From Hyphomicrobiales bacterium (GTDB taxonomy: Bacteria > Pseudomonadota > Alphaproteobacteria > Rhizobiales > Rhizobiaceae): 64,000 bases of DNA. Of this stretch, positions 25,756 to 36,241 are shown piece after piece. Every line of letters starts with the position of its first letter. The stretch's first letter is position 1. The DNA lies in contig UEIJ01000008.1 of assembly GCA_900470195.1 (NCBI GenBank), forward strand, positions 1 through 64,000, written 5' to 3'. Made by a program: the position numbers and the translations under genes. The notes under the pieces are model-generated. The model was not told where the DNA came from. It saw nothing but the letters and a program-made list of their open reading frames with translations, and searched no databases.

Positions 25756-27543
25756 ATGCACCGTTACCGCAGCCATACCTGCGCAGCCCTTCGCAAGACG
25801 GACGTTGGTTCGAACGTTCGCCTTTCCGGATGGGTCCACCGCGTCCGTGACCATGGCGGCATTCTCTTCATCGATCTTCGCGATCATTACGGCATTACCC
25901 AGATCGTGGCCGATCCCGATTCGCCCGCGTTCAAGGTTGCCGAGACCGTTCGCGGCGAATGGGTTATCCGTGTCGATGGTGAAGTGAAGGCCCGCGCAGA
26001 CGATGCGGTCAACGCCAACCTGCCGACCGGTGAAGTGGAAATCTTCGCAACGGAAATCGAAGTGCTGGCGGCTGCCAAGGAACTGCCGCTGCCGGTCTTC
26101 GGCGAACCGGACTACCCGGAAGACATTCGCCTGAAGTATCGCTTCCTCGACCTGCGCCGCGAAACGCTACACAAGAACATCATGAGCCGCACCAAGATCA
26201 TTGCCGCGATGCGTCGCCGCATGACCGAGATCGGTTTCAACGAGTTCACCACGCCGATCCTGACGGCTTCCTCGCCGGAAGGCGCGCGCGACTTCCTCGT
26301 GCCGAGCCGTATTCATCCGGGCAAGTTCTATGCGCTGCCGCAGGCGCCGCAACAGTACAAGCAGCTCCTTATGGTTGCCGGTTTCGACCGCTACTTCCAG
26401 ATCGCGCCTTGCTTCCGTGACGAAGACCCGCGTGCCGACCGCCTGCCGGGTGAGTTCTACCAGCTCGATCTCGAAATGAGCTTCGTGACCCAGGAAGAAG
26501 TATGGGAAACGATGGAACCCGTCATGCGCGGCATCTTCGAGGAATTTGCCGAAGGCAAGCCGGTCACGCAGAAATTCCGCCGCATCGCCTTTGACGACGC
26601 GATCCGCACCTATGGTTCGGACAAGCCGGACCTGCGCAACCCGATTGAAATGCAGGCCGTGACCGAACATTTTGCAGGTTCGGGCTTCAAGGTCTTCGCA
26701 AACATGATCGCCAACGACCCGAAGGTCGAAGTATGGGCAATCCCGGCCAAGACGGGCGGAAGCCGCGCCTTTTGCGACCGCATGAATTCGTGGGCGCAGG
26801 GCGAGGGTCAGCCGGGCCTCGGCTATATCTTCTGGCGCAAGGAAGGCGACAAGCTCGAAGGCGCCGGCCCGATTGCCAAGAACATTGGCGAAGAACGCAC
26901 CGAAGCGCTGCGCAACCAGCTTGGTCTGGGTGATGGCGATGCCTGCTTCTTTGTTGCCGGCCTGCCGTCCAAGTTCTACAAGTTCGCAGGCGATGCCCGC
27001 ACGCGCGCCGGTGAAGAACTGAACCTCGTTGATCGCGACCGCTTTGAACTGGCCTGGATCATCGATTTCCCGTTCTACGAATGGGACGAGGACAACAAGA
27101 AGCTCGACTTCGCGCACAACCCGTTCTCCATGCCGCAGGGCGGTATGGACGCGCTTGAAAACCAGGACCCGCTGGCGATCAAGGCTTACCAGTACGATCT
27201 CGTCTGCAACGGCTTTGAAATCGCTTCCGGTTCGATCCGTAACCAGTTGCCGGACGTCATGGTCAAGGCATTCGAGAAGGTCGGCCTCAGCCAGCAGGAC
27301 GTGGAAGAGCGCTTCGGCGGTCTCTATCGCGCATTCCAGTATGGCGCGCCTCCGCATGGCGGCATGGCTGCCGGTATCGATCGCGTGATCATGCTTCTGG
27401 TCGGCGCGAAGAACCTGCGCGAAATCTCGCTGTTCCCGATGAACCAGCAGGCGCTCGACCTTCTGATGAACGCGCCTTCAGATGTGACGCCCGCGCAGCT
27501 GCGCGACCTGCATATCCGTCTGGCTCCGGTTCAGAAGAGCTAA
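25756..27543 (+). CDS. aspS: Aspartyl-tRNA synthetase (probably non-discriminating AspRS)
   Basis: A 595-residue class II synthetase of bacterial type: OB-fold anticodon domain ([31 protein letters not shown]), motif 2 ([25 protein letters not shown]), the GAD insertion domain and motif 3 ([16 protein letters not shown]). It charges tRNA-Asp, and in many alphaproteobacteria also tRNA-Asn for later amidation; that broader specificity is family knowledge and not visible here. The ATG at 25756 starts the [10 protein letters not shown]-terminus typical of the family. The gene ends at a strong terminator. Confidence 0.95.
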   Translation: MHRYRSHTCAALRKTDVGSNVRLSGWVHRVRDHGGILFIDLRDHYGITQIVADPDSPAFKVAETVRGEWVIRVDGEVKARADDAVNANLPTGEVEIFATEIEVLAAAKELPLPVFGEPDYPEDIRLKYRFLDLRRETLHKNIMSRTKIIAAMRRRMTEIGFNEFTTPILTASSPEGARDFLVPSRIHPGKFYALPQAPQQYKQLLMVAGFDRYFQIAPCFRDEDPRADRLPGEFYQLDLEMSFVTQEEVWETMEPVMRGIFEEFAEGKPVTQKFRRIAFDDAIRTYGSDKPDLRNPIEMQAVTEHFAGSGFKVFANMIANDPKVEVWAIPAKTGGSRAFCDRMNSWAQGEGQPGLGYIFWRKEGDKLEGAGPIAKNIGEERTEALRNQLGLGDGDACFFVAGLPSKFYKFAGDARTRAGEELNLVDRDRFELAWIIDFPFYEWDEDNKKLDFAHNPFSMPQGGMDALENQDPLAIKAYQYDLVCNGFEIASGSIRNQLPDVMVKAFEKVGLSQQDVEERFGGLYRAFQYGAPPHGGMAAGIDRVIMLLVGAKNLREISLFPMNQQALDLLMNAPSDVTPAQLRDLHIRLAPVQKS

Positions 27544-27552
27544 AACAGATAT

Positions 27553-27581
27553 AAAAAACCCGGCCTTGAGCCGGGTTTTTT
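27553..27581 (+). terminator. Terminator of aspS
   Basis: AAAAAACCCGG and CCGGGTTTTTT around a 7-base loop, directly after the aspS stop. Confidence 0.9.
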
Positions 27582-27590
27582 ATGCATCTG

Positions 27591-27628
27591 AAAAAGCCCG
27601 GTGAGGAAACTCACCGGGCTTATTTTTT
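27591..27628. terminator. Second hairpin terminator between convergent genes
   Basis: AAGCCCGGTGAG and CTCACCGGGCTT form a perfect 12-base stem with a GAAA loop, flanked by A and T runs. It serves the minus-strand gene ending at 27627 and backs up the aspS terminator. Confidence 0.88.
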
Positions 27629-28823
27629 AATTGTTGGCGTCGACGCTGACTTTCAGAAGCTGGATGATCTTCGTCGGGTCCAGCGATGCGGTTGCAACGA
27701 TCGAAGCGAAGGTCACCGGCTGGTCCGGTGTCGCGCTGATGGTCAGCGACTTCGGATCGTCGAAGAACTTGTCGGATGCGGCCTTGAGCTGCTGGGCAAA
27801 TTCCGGGTTCTTCAGCTGCGTTGCCATCAGCGGAACCATCATCTTCATCTGCTGGCCAAGCTGCTTGCCATCGGCACCCTGTTGCTTTCCGTAAAAGTCG
27901 AGCAGTTTCTGGGTCAGGGTATCGTTGTCGAAACGGATCGACAGGTTTTTCAGGTTCAGCTGTTCCGCCAGACCCAGAATGGCAAGACCGGCGGCGTCCT
28001 TGTCCGCGTCGGCCTTGCTCATGTTTTCCTGCGTCTTCTGCACGGCTTCGAGGAACGCCAGATCATACCCGCCGAGGCTGCCGGTGATGTTGATCTTGCC
28101 GAGTTCCTGCGCCTGAATTTCCAGCTGATCCAGCGTGGTGTCGCCGGAAGTCGGCGACCAGCTGCCCTTGGAGTTCAGTGAGCCGTTGAACGTGTTCATG
28201 TCGAGCGGCGCGAGCGGGTTCTTGCCGTCCTTTTCAAAGGTCGCGTCGATATTGGCGATGGTCCAGGCATAGCCGATCTTCTCGGCCTTGTTGGCGGTGT
28301 CGAGCGTCAGGTCGAAACCCTTCACCGTAGCACCGTCTTTTCCGGGCGTGCCGAACAGGATTTCGTCGATCTTCAGCTTGTCGTACATGACCATGCTGTC
28401 GAGCGGCCCCTTGGCCGTTTCCGCCGGGACATGCACGTTCTGCATGGCGAAGCCCTTGATCTCGGCCTTGTCGTTCTTGTCGGCCTGACCGGAAAACGCA
28501 AGATCGGGCACGGTGACCTGTTCGATGCTGTAGCCGCCATCCGGCGCATCCTGAACGTTGCGGAGCGTAACGTCACCGATGGCGGTTTCCTTTTCGCCCA
28601 CCGTCGGCAGCTTGATCTTGGTGCCCTGAAGAACGATGTCGGAGCCGTTTGCCTGAACATTGGCGAAGCTCAGCTCACCGCCCTGTTTTGCGTAGAGCGC
28701 CTTGATGCGCTCGGCGACTGCATTGGCGTCTGCGGCCATGGCAGCACTGCCGAATACCAGCGAAAGCGCTGTTCCGGCAGCCAGAACACGTGCCGCTGGC
28801 CTGATATTGACGAAAACCTGCAT
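27627..28823 (-). CDS. Exported protein of unknown function
   Basis: A 398-residue protein with a signal peptide (cleavage after AAMAA). The mature chain is Asp/Lys/Thr-rich, without Cys or membrane spans, and has repeated beta-rich segments such as VQANGSDIVLQGTKIKLP, VTVPDLAFSG and LKNLSIRFDNDTLTQKLL. The layout resembles the DUF945 or AsmA-like class of periplasmic beta-sheet proteins, but I cannot name the family with confidence. It is divergent from parC, with an upstream region holding two palindromic elements. Confidence 0.7.
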   Translation of the reverse strand: MQVFVNIRPAARVLAAGTALSLVFGSAAMAADANAVAERIKALYAKQGGELSFANVQANGSDIVLQGTKIKLPTVGEKETAIGDVTLRNVQDAPDGGYSIEQVTVPDLAFSGQADKNDKAEIKGFAMQNVHVPAETAKGPLDSMVMYDKLKIDEILFGTPGKDGATVKGFDLTLDTANKAEKIGYAWTIANIDATFEKDGKNPLAPLDMNTFNGSLNSKGSWSPTSGDTTLDQLEIQAQELGKINITGSLGGYDLAFLEAVQKTQENMSKADADKDAAGLAILGLAEQLNLKNLSIRFDNDTLTQKLLDFYGKQQGADGKQLGQQMKMMVPLMATQLKNPEFAQQLKAASDKFFDDPKSLTISATPDQPVTFASIVATASLDPTKIIQLLKVSVDANN

Positions 28824-28850
28824 TCGAAGCTCCTGCCTGATCTTTAGAGC

Positions 28851-28894
28851 GCATCCCGAAAAGTGTGAAACGGTTTTCGGATGAGATGCGCGTC
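28851..28894. repeat. Palindromic intergenic repeat (well preserved copy)
   Basis: Nested arms GCGCATC...GATGCGC outside and CCGAAAA...TTTTCGG inside flank the core gtgtgaaacgg. This is the same family as the elements at 15951 and 20366. Confidence 0.6.
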
Positions 28895-28904
28895 AAAACA
28901 AAGG

Positions 28905-28945
28905 ATCAGAGCGCCGATCTGATCCAATCGGATCGGCGCTCTGAT
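28905..28945. repeat. Perfect 15-base inverted repeat between divergent genes
   Basis: ATCAGAGCGCCGATC (28905-28919) and its exact complement GATCGGCGCTCTGAT (28931-28945) are separated by 11 bases that themselves contain a partial palindrome. It has no T run. It lies in the shared upstream region of parC and the unknown exported protein. Confidence 0.7.
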
Positions 28946-29143
28946 GTAGCGCGGCATTCATAGGCGGAAATCACGCGCAATAACAACATGATTTCCTCAG
29001 CCTGCGATTGCAGCGGGGGATACTTACCCCTGATAGCTCTATAGGACGCAAATGGCGGCAGGATTGCGACTATTGCACACTAATGTACTGGATTGGTTCT
29101 CCTGAACTCTTGCTGGCGAATCGCGCAGTTGGTACGAAGGGAC

Positions 29144-31456
29144 ATGGGAAAAAGTCTGATTCCGCCGGGTGACGGCGAAGAACACATCGAGCGGGTCGAT
29201 CTCAAATCGGCTCTCGAGGAACGTTACCTCGCTTATGCGCTGTCGACGATCATGCATCGTGCGCTGCCGGACGTGCGCGACGGCCTGAAGCCGGTGCATC
29301 GCCGCATCATGCACGCCATGCGCCTGCTGCGCCTCAATCCCGATCAGGCCTATGCGAAATGCGCCCGTATCGTCGGTGACGTGATGGGTAAGTTCCATCC
29401 GCATGGCGATGCGTCGATCTACGACGCGCTGGTGCGTCTGGCGCAGGATTTCGCGGTGCGTTATCCGCTGGTGGACGGGCAGGGCAATTTCGGCAATATC
29501 GACGGTGATAACGCCGCCGCCATGCGTTATACCGAAGCGCGCATGACGGAAGTGGCGACGCTGCTGCTCGAAGGCATCAACGAAAACGCCATCGATTTCC
29601 GCCCCACCTATAATGAGGAAGACGAGGAACCTATCGTCCTTCCCGGCGCCTTCCCGAACCTGCTTGCAAACGGGTCGGCTGGCATTGCGGTCGGCATGGC
29701 TACCAACATCCCGCCGCACAATGTGGCCGAGCTTTGCTCTGCCGCGCTTTACCTGATCAACCACCCCGATGCGCCGGTGGAGGAACTGATCACCTCGCCC
29801 GAGCAATATGCGGAAATCGAGCAGGAAGCGAAGACGGACCCATCCGCGCTGCTGAAATGCAAGGTGCGCGGGCCGGATTTCCCGACCGGCGGCGTTCTGG
29901 TCGAGGAACACGGCAATATTGTCGAAGCCTATCGCACGGGTCGCGGGGCATTCCGCGTTCGCGCGAAATGGGAAAAGGAAGAGGGCAATCGCGGCACATG
30001 GGTGATTGTCGTCACGGAAATTCCCTACCAGGTTCAGAAATCGCGCCTGATCGAAAAGATCGCCGAGCTGCTGCTGGCAAAGAAGCTGCCGCTGCTCGAC
30101 GATATTCGCGATGAATCGGCGGAAGATATTCGCATCGTTCTGGAGCCGAAGAACCGGACGGTCGATCCTGAGCTGCTGATGGAATCGCTGTTCAAGCTGA
30201 CCGAGCTTGAAAGCCGCGTTTCGCTCAACATGAACGTGCTGTCGCACGGCAAGGTGCCGAATGTTCTCTCGCTTGGAAGCGTTCTGCGCGAGTGGCTTGA
30301 CCACCGCAAGGAAGTGCTTGTCCGCCGCTCGCAATATCGTCTGGCGGAAATCGAAAGACGGCTGGAAATCCTTGGCGGCTTCCTGATCGCTTATCTCAAT
30401 CTGGATGAGGTGATCCGCATCATCCGCGAGGAGGATGAGCCGAAACAGGAACTGATGCGGGCTTTCGAACTGACCGACGTTCAGGCAGAGTCGATCCTCA
30501 ACATGCGCCTGCGTTCGCTGCGCAAGCTTGAGGAATTCGAGATCCGCAAGGAGTTCGACGATCTCACCGCCGAGAAGACCGATCTGGAAGGCCTGCTCGC
30601 TTCCGGCACACGCCAGTGGAAGAAGATCAGCGCCGAAATCAAGGCCGTGCGTGAAAAGTTCGGTCCGAAGACCAAACTTGGTGAACGCCGCACTGCCTTC
30701 GCCGATGCGCCGACCCACGATCTGGAAGACATTCATCACGCGATGATCGAGCGTGAGCCGGTGACGATCGTCGTGTCGGAAAAGGGCTGGCTGCGGGCGA
30801 TGAAGGGGCATCTGGCCGATTTCTCGACGCTCGCTTTCAAGGAAGGCGACAAGCTCAAGCTCGCTTTCCATGCCGAGACGACCGACAAGATTCTGTTCTT
30901 CACCACGGGCGGCAAGTTCTTCACCATTGGCGCGAACACGCTTCCGGGCGGTCGCGGCCATGGCGAGCCGATCCGCATCCTTGTCGATATGGAAAACGAT
31001 CAGGATATCCTGACAGCCTTCGTGCACGATCCGGCGGCGAAGCTGCTGCTCGTCAGCCACGAGGGTAACGGCTTTATCGTTCCCGAAAGCGAGGCCGTCG
31101 CCAATACCCGCAAGGGCAAGCAGGTGATGAACGTGAAGGCGCCGGACGAGGCGAAGCTTTGCCAGCGCGTTTCCGGCGATCATATCGCGGTCGTCGGCGA
31201 AAACCGCAAGATGGTGGTCTTCCCGCTGTCCGACATTCCGGAAATGACCCGCGGCAAGGGCGTGCGCCTGCAAAAGTACAAGGATGGCGGCGTATCCGAC
31301 GTCCGCACCTTTGCCATTGCCGAGGGCTTGTCATGGCAGGATTCGGCAGAGCGTACCTTCAATCGCAGCAAGGAAGAGCTTGTCGAATGGATCGGCGCGC
31401 GCGCCTCTGCGGGCCGTCTGGTCCCGAAGGGCTTCCCGCGTTCGGGCAAGTTCTGA
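29144..31456 (+). CDS. parC: DNA topoisomerase IV subunit A
   Basis: A 770-residue type IIA topoisomerase A subunit, the strand-breaking partner of ParE that decatenates chromosomes. The active Tyr is in AMRYTEARM. The quinolone-determining region is [15 protein letters not shown], so the position equal to E. coli ParC Ser80 is Ala. The C-terminal part carries the beta-pinwheel ([15 protein letters not shown] ... [10 protein letters not shown]). I start at the ATG at 29144 with GAAGGGA upstream. ParC rather than GyrA is supported by the [21 protein letters not shown] start and the absence of the GyrA box. Confidence 0.92.
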   Translation: MGKSLIPPGDGEEHIERVDLKSALEERYLAYALSTIMHRALPDVRDGLKPVHRRIMHAMRLLRLNPDQAYAKCARIVGDVMGKFHPHGDASIYDALVRLAQDFAVRYPLVDGQGNFGNIDGDNAAAMRYTEARMTEVATLLLEGINENAIDFRPTYNEEDEEPIVLPGAFPNLLANGSAGIAVGMATNIPPHNVAELCSAALYLINHPDAPVEELITSPEQYAEIEQEAKTDPSALLKCKVRGPDFPTGGVLVEEHGNIVEAYRTGRGAFRVRAKWEKEEGNRGTWVIVVTEIPYQVQKSRLIEKIAELLLAKKLPLLDDIRDESAEDIRIVLEPKNRTVDPELLMESLFKLTELESRVSLNMNVLSHGKVPNVLSLGSVLREWLDHRKEVLVRRSQYRLAEIERRLEILGGFLIAYLNLDEVIRIIREEDEPKQELMRAFELTDVQAESILNMRLRSLRKLEEFEIRKEFDDLTAEKTDLEGLLASGTRQWKKISAEIKAVREKFGPKTKLGERRTAFADAPTHDLEDIHHAMIEREPVTIVVSEKGWLRAMKGHLADFSTLAFKEGDKLKLAFHAETTDKILFFTTGGKFFTIGANTLPGGRGHGEPIRILVDMENDQDILTAFVHDPAAKLLLVSHEGNGFIVPESEAVANTRKGKQVMNVKAPDEAKLCQRVSGDHIAVVGENRKMVVFPLSDIPEMTRGKGVRLQKYKDGGVSDVRTFAIAEGLSWQDSAERTFNRSKEELVEWIGARASAGRLVPKGFPRSGKF

Positions 31457-31549
31457 ATCGTTCGGAGCCGCAAGAAGTTGCGGTCGATTTGCGGGTAGTT
31501 GCTGAATAACATGGGATGCGGCCATACAGGCCGCGCTCCAGGAGGTTCC

Positions 31550-32020
31550 ATGCACGTTCGCCCGGCTTTATCTGGCGATGCCGCCAAAATTTGTGACGTT
31601 TTGAGGCGCTCCATTACCGAGCTTTGCACGGTCGATCATGAGGGACGCGACGATATTCTGCTGCCTTGGCTCGCCAACAAGACCCCGGAAAATGTGAGCA
31701 AGTGGATAGGAACGCCGTTTCAATCGTTGCTTGTCGCCGAAATCGGCAGCGCCGTGGCGGGGGTCGGGCTGGCGACTGACAAGGGGGAAATCCTGCTGAA
31801 TTACGTCGCGCCGGAGTTTCGCTTCCACGGTGTCAGCAAGGCGCTCATGTCGGAGCTTGAGAGCTACCTTTTGCTGCGCGAGGTGACGGTTGCCCGCCTT
31901 GTCAGCACGGAAACGGCGCTTCGATTTTATCAGGGAATAGGCTATAGGCCCGCAGGCGAACCGCAGATATGGTGGGGCAGGAAACTGTCATATCCGATGG
32001 AAAAACAGCTCGCGTCCTAA
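31550..32020 (+). CDS. GNAT family N-acetyltransferase
   Basis: A 156-residue GNAT protein: [19 protein letters not shown] at the start and the acetyl-CoA region [28 protein letters not shown] just before the ATG at 31550 decides the start. The substrate is unknown. The last four bases overlap the stop of the convergent bpt gene. Confidence 0.78.
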   Translation: MHVRPALSGDAAKICDVLRRSITELCTVDHEGRDDILLPWLANKTPENVSKWIGTPFQSLLVAEIGSAVAGVGLATDKGEILLNYVAPEFRFHGVSKALMSELESYLLLREVTVARLVSTETALRFYQGIGYRPAGEPQIWWGRKLSYPMEKQLAS

Positions 32021-32766
32021 CCCTCAAACCGCTGCCAGCCGCGGGGACCCAGATGCTCCTGCGGGGTGAAGCGGATCTTATATTGCATTTTCCGCGATCC
32101 TTCGACCCAATAGCCGAGATAGACATGCGGCAGGCCCGCCGCATGTGCGCGCTGGATATGGTCGAGGATCATATAGGTGCCGAGCGAGCGCTCATGCATA
32201 TGCGGCGAGAAAAATGAATAGACCATCGACAGCCCGTCGGCCATCACGTCGGTCAGAGCCACGGCAACCAGTTCGCCATCGCCTTTCGGATCGATGAAAC
32301 TGTCCGGCCCGCGCTTGCGATATTCGATGATCTGCGTATTCACGTGGGTATCCTCCACCATCATCGCATAATCGAGCACCGTCATGTCGGACATGCCGCC
32401 CGAGCGATGCCGCGCATCAAGATAGTCGCGGAAAAGCGCATATTGTTCAGTGCTGGGCTGCGCCTTGTGCACGCGCCCGATCAGGTCGCGGTTCTGGTTC
32501 CAGACGCGACGCATATTGCGGGTCATCTCGAACTCGCCCGCCAGGATGCGCACCGACACGCAAGCGCGGCAAAGCTCGCAGGCCGGACGGTAGGCTATGT
32601 TCTGGGAACGGCGAAACCCGCCCTGGGTCAGGAGATCGTTGATCTCGTTCGCCTTGTCTCCGACCAGATGCGTAAAGACTTTTCGCTCCATCTGGCCTTC
32701 GAGATAAGGACAGGGCGATGGAGCCGTCAAAAAGAACTGCGGAGACTGCTGCGGTTGATGGGTCAT
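32017..32766 (-). CDS. bpt: Aspartate/glutamate leucyltransferase (Bpt)
   Basis: A 249-residue aminoacyl-tRNA-protein transferase of the ATE/Bpt type, which adds Leu from leucyl-tRNA to proteins starting with Asp or Glu and marks them for ClpS/ClpAP. N-terminal segment with [16 protein letters not shown] and the Cys set [15 protein letters not shown], then the C-terminal GNAT-like half ([28 protein letters not shown] ... [17 protein letters not shown]). It lies 141 bases after the RDD gene and could be co-transcribed. Confidence 0.88.
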   Translation of the reverse strand: MTHQPQQSPQFFLTAPSPCPYLEGQMERKVFTHLVGDKANEINDLLTQGGFRRSQNIAYRPACELCRACVSVRILAGEFEMTRNMRRVWNQNRDLIGRVHKAQPSTEQYALFRDYLDARHRSGGMSDMTVLDYAMMVEDTHVNTQIIEYRKRGPDSFIDPKGDGELVAVALTDVMADGLSMVYSFFSPHMHERSLGTYMILDHIQRAHAAGLPHVYLGYWVEGSRKMQYKIRFTPQEHLGPRGWQRFEG

Positions 32767-32907
32767 TCAATATCCACGAAATGGCAATACCGAAACCATC
32801 ACGATACGGCATAAGGATTGAACCGGCAGTGCAAAACGTCAATAGGTATTTTGCGCAGCCGGCTCTGAATTTTTTTGAAGCATCCCCTCAATCGGGCAGC
32901 GAAGGGC

Positions 32908-33378
32908 TCAGCGATCCGAACGAATGACAGCCGTGCCGAGCAGAAGATCATGCACGGTGCGCTTGCGGTCGAGCACCAGCGAGGCAAGCAGGATCAGCGG
33001 CGTGAGCACCACATTGAGACCCCAGAAGAGGACCGTATGGACGATTGCCAGCATCGGATCGACCGTGCCGCCTTCGAGCCGGACGAGCTTGATGTTCATC
33101 ATCTGCATGCCCTTCGTGGCTTGCTGCGGACCGCCGAGCGTGCGCGCGACGTAGAACAGCGCCACCATGGGGAACATGATGCCATAGAGCATCCAGCCAA
33201 GGCTGAGCGTAATGATGCCGAGGATTGCAATGACGATCGCTGCCGGAATGCAGAGCAGGAAAACAATCAGGTAATCGATAAGAAAAGCCATGATGCGGCG
33301 GGTTCGCACGCCTTCAAAAAATGCGCGGCTTTCATAACGCGGACCCATGACTTCGCCGTGCAGGATATGGTCGGACAT
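32908..33378 (-). CDS. RDD-family membrane protein
   Basis: A 156-residue RDD protein: RTRRIMAFLIDYLIVFLLCIP holds the Arg and Asp signature of helix 1, helix 2 follows, and the C-terminal part contains the second Asp motif (DRKRTVHDLLLGTAVI). Three to four membrane helices. Transport or regulatory roles have been suggested for the family, but none is assigned here. The ATG at 33378 has GGAAGGA upstream. Confidence 0.82.
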   Translation of the reverse strand: MSDHILHGEVMGPRYESRAFFEGVRTRRIMAFLIDYLIVFLLCIPAAIVIAILGIITLSLGWMLYGIMFPMVALFYVARTLGGPQQATKGMQMMNIKLVRLEGGTVDPMLAIVHTVLFWGLNVVLTPLILLASLVLDRKRTVHDLLLGTAVIRSDR

Positions 33379-33527
33379 TGTTCCTTCCAGTCGTTTCAAA
33401 AGAAGCGTCCGGGGGAATGTGTCAACCGGCGCTGCCCCGCCACCTCGGCGGAACAGTCATCAAGATGGGAACCAAAACCGGCGGTTTCAAGGAAATTTGA
33501 TGATTTCCCGAAAACAGGACTTGGCGG

Positions 33528-34571
33528 TCAGCCCTGCTGTTTAAGCTTTTCAGCCACTTCGATTGCGAAATAGGTGAGAATTCCGTCACAGCCCGCGCGC
33601 TTGAAGGCGAGCAGGCTTTCCATCATCACCTTTTCTTCGTCGATCCAGCCATTGATGCCAGCGGCCTTGATCATCGCGTACTCGCCGGATACCTGATAGG
33701 CATAGGTGGGCAGGCGAAACTCGGTTTTCAGGCGATGAATGATATCGAGATAGGGCAGGCCCGGCTTGACCATCAGCATGTCCGCGCCTTCGGCAATATC
33801 CTGCTCGGCTTCGCGCACGGCTTCTTCCGGGTTGGCGGGATCAAGATAATAGGTCTTCTTGTCGCCTTTCAACAGGCCCTGCGTGCCGATGGCATCGCGA
33901 TAGGGACCATAGAAGGCGGAAGCGAACTTGGTAGCGTAGGACATGATCGGAATGTGGCAAAAGCCATGTTCGTCCAGCGCCTGACGCACGGCGCCGACGC
34001 GACCGTCCATCATATCGGAAGGTGCGATGATGTCGGCACCGGCTTCGGCTTGCGAGAGCGCGCCCCGAACCACCATGGCCACCGATTCGTCGTTGATGAT
34101 TTCGCCGTTGCGCAGGATGCCGTCATGGCCATGCGTGGTGAACGGGTCGAGCGCCGCATCGGTAATGATGCCGATTTCCGGCACTTCCTTCTTGATTGCG
34201 CGCACGGCACGATTGATCAGGTTGTCGGGGCTGGCGACGAAAGAGCCGTCCTCCGTCTTTACTTCCAGCTCTTCACGCGGGAAGGGGGCGATGGCGGGAA
34301 TGCCGAGCCTGGCGGCTTTCTCCGCCATGCGCACAGCCATATCCACCGAATAACGCTCCACGCCGGGCATTGCTTCCACAGGCTCGGCCACGCCGGTGCC
34401 ATAGGTCAGGAAGAAAGGCAGGATAAGGTCATCGACCGTCAGCCGGGTTTCCTGCACGAGCCTGCGCGACCAGTCGGCCTTGCGCATGCGGCGCAGGCGT
34501 CTGCTGCCGGTGACGTCATCGACATGCTGGCTGATATTGGCGGGCAGATATTTGGACTGGCGATCGGTCAT
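33528..34571 (-). CDS. hemB: Delta-aminolevulinic acid dehydratase (Mg-type porphobilinogen synthase)
   Basis: A 347-residue enzyme joining two 5-aminolevulinate molecules to porphobilinogen in heme synthesis. The active-site lysines lie in MSYATKFASAFYGPYRDA and DMLMVKPGLPYLDI. The metal site reads DAALDPFTTHGHDG: the Cys residues of zinc enzymes are replaced by Ala and Asp, which defines the magnesium-type subgroup of many alphaproteobacteria and plants. The gene stands alone. Confidence 0.93.
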   Translation of the reverse strand: MTDRQSKYLPANISQHVDDVTGSRRLRRMRKADWSRRLVQETRLTVDDLILPFFLTYGTGVAEPVEAMPGVERYSVDMAVRMAEKAARLGIPAIAPFPREELEVKTEDGSFVASPDNLINRAVRAIKKEVPEIGIITDAALDPFTTHGHDGILRNGEIINDESVAMVVRGALSQAEAGADIIAPSDMMDGRVGAVRQALDEHGFCHIPIMSYATKFASAFYGPYRDAIGTQGLLKGDKKTYYLDPANPEEAVREAEQDIAEGADMLMVKPGLPYLDIIHRLKTEFRLPTYAYQVSGEYAMIKAAGINGWIDEEKVMMESLLAFKRAGCDGILTYFAIEVAEKLKQQG

Positions 34572-34737
34572 GAGGCTATTCCCGAGAATTGAGGCCCTGG
34601 AATATGAAAACGCAGGACTGGTATCGGATGTGCTTCGTTTATCATGGGAAAAGTGCCGAAACCAAGAACATTGACCTGTGCAGGATTGACGCGGGGCGTC
34701 TCACTTTCTACCCATTTACAGGAACGGGAGACACGAT

Positions 34738-35787
34738 ATGCAGATTGACTTCGGCGGTGGCAGCGAAATCAGCTTTGAACGCAAGGGAAAAGCGGGACTT
34801 GTGAAGCTTACGCGGACCGAGGCCCTCAATGCGCTCACGCATAAAATGATTCTGGCGCTGGATCGCGCATTGCAGTCCTGGGAAGACGACCCCGAAGTGG
34901 CATGCGTCATTCTCGAGGGGGAGGGGCGAGCCTTCTGTGCGGGCGGCGATGTGGTTGCAGCCTACAAGTCAGGCCAGGCCGGAACGCCCGCCTATGAATT
35001 CTTCCGCGACGAATATCGGCTCAATGCGCGCATTGGCCGTTTTCCAAAACCTTATATCTCCCTGATCAACGGCATTGTCATGGGCGGCGGTGCGGGAATT
35101 TCCGTTCACGGTTCGCATCGCATCGTGACGGAAAACACCATGTTCGCCATGCCGGAAACCGGTATCGGCTTCTTCCCGGATGTGGGCGGCAGCGCGTTCC
35201 TGCCGCATCTGCACGACAATTTCGGCTATTATCTGGCGCTGACCGGCAACCGCATCCGTTGGGGCGACTGCCTGCAAAGCGGGATTGCAACCCATGCGGT
35301 CGCCGCAAGCGATCTGCATGACCTGCGTGAAGACATCATCGCTACCGCCGATATCGATGCGGCGCTGACGCGCAGCCAGTATCCCGATTTTGAAACCTCC
35401 GTCGAAACGCGCCAGATCATCACCGAGTGCTTTTCCGGCGCGACACTCGCCGATTGCATGGCGGCGCTGGAAAAGGAAGCGGAAGCAGGCAGCAAGGCTG
35501 CAATGGACATCGTGAAGGTAATCGCCACGCGCTCCCCGACCAGTGTCGCTGTCACTTTCCGTCAGATTGCCGATGGGCGCGCGCTCGATCTCGACGATTG
35601 CATGCGCATGGAATATCGCATTGCCAGCCGCATGCTGGAAGCGCACGATTTCTACGAGGGCGTTCGCGCATTGCTCATCGACAAGGACGGCGCGCCGACA
35701 TGGAAACCCGCAACGCTGGATGAAGTGAAGCCTGAACAGGTCAATGCCTATTTTGCAAATCTGGGCGACAGGGAACTGACCCTGTGA
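34738..35787 (+). CDS. 3-hydroxyisobutyryl-CoA hydrolase (enoyl-CoA hydratase fold)
   Basis: A 349-residue crotonase-fold protein. The oxyanion-hole segments are AFCAGGDVVAAY and NGIVMGGGAGISVHGSHRI, and the catalytic segment is FAMPETGIGFFPDVGGSAFLP. The extra C-terminal ~130 residues (DCMRMEYRIASRMLEAHDFYEGVRALLIDKD) are typical of HIBYL-CoA hydrolases of valine breakdown rather than of simple hydratases (~260 residues). It is followed 10 bases later by a DUF6163 gene. Confidence 0.85.
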   Translation: MQIDFGGGSEISFERKGKAGLVKLTRTEALNALTHKMILALDRALQSWEDDPEVACVILEGEGRAFCAGGDVVAAYKSGQAGTPAYEFFRDEYRLNARIGRFPKPYISLINGIVMGGGAGISVHGSHRIVTENTMFAMPETGIGFFPDVGGSAFLPHLHDNFGYYLALTGNRIRWGDCLQSGIATHAVAASDLHDLREDIIATADIDAALTRSQYPDFETSVETRQIITECFSGATLADCMAALEKEAEAGSKAAMDIVKVIATRSPTSVAVTFRQIADGRALDLDDCMRMEYRIASRMLEAHDFYEGVRALLIDKDGAPTWKPATLDEVKPEQVNAYFANLGDRELTL

Positions 35788-35797
35788 GGATTGGCTC

Positions 35798-36241
35798 ATG
35801 CATATGAACGAGCTGCGCCAGCATACCCAGCCGAGCGGAACCGAGTGGGCCTTCACCTGGTTCGTCCGGATACTCGCGCTCGTGGCGCTGGCCAGCGGCG
35901 TCTTCTACTGGGTCAGGCTGATCGGTATTCATCCCGGCCTTCTTTGGCGCTTCGATCTGATGCCATGGCCCTGGCAGACGGCGGTTGTGGCTTTGGCGGT
36001 GCTGATGCCCGTTGCCGCCACGGGGCTATGGATGCGCGCGCCGTGGGGGCCCGTGCTCTGGTTCGTGGCAGCACTCGGCGAAATCGCCATCTATTCCGTT
36101 TTTTCCCGGCATTTCGAATACAAGCCGCTGACGGTCGGGTTCAACGCGGCCTGCATCGTTATTTTTATCGCCTTTCGTATTCTGCTGTTCTTCGAGAAGA
36201 GACGGCAGGCTCGGGCGAGCCTGCCTGTTCAGCTCTTATAG
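35798..36241 (+). CDS. DUF6163-type membrane protein
   Basis: A 147-residue protein with four predicted membrane helices (FVRILALVALASGVFYWV; TAVVALAVLMPVAATGLWM; GPVLWFVAALGEIAIYSVF; FNAACIVIFIAFRILLFF) and the MPWPWQTA motif between them. It fits the Rhizobiales DUF6163 family, whose role is unknown. It follows the hydrolase gene closely, so the two are likely one operon. The stop overlaps the convergent DUF411 gene by six bases. Confidence 0.75.
   Translation: MHMNELRQHTQPSGTEWAFTWFVRILALVALASGVFYWVRLIGIHPGLLWRFDLMPWPWQTAVVALAVLMPVAATGLWMRAPWGPVLWFVAALGEIAIYSVFSRHFEYKPLTVGFNAACIVIFIAFRILLFFEKRRQARASLPVQLL

Noticed and set aside
29039..31273. 744-codon open frame on the minus strand opposite parC
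   Set aside because: It is an antisense shadow of a well-supported gene. Its translation has no recognisable domain and is rich in His, Arg, Gln and Asp, as usual for antisense frames in GC-rich DNA.
34589..34804. 71-codon plus-strand frame between hemB and the hydrolase gene
   Set aside because: It overlaps the well-supported start at 34738 and has no domain or binding site.
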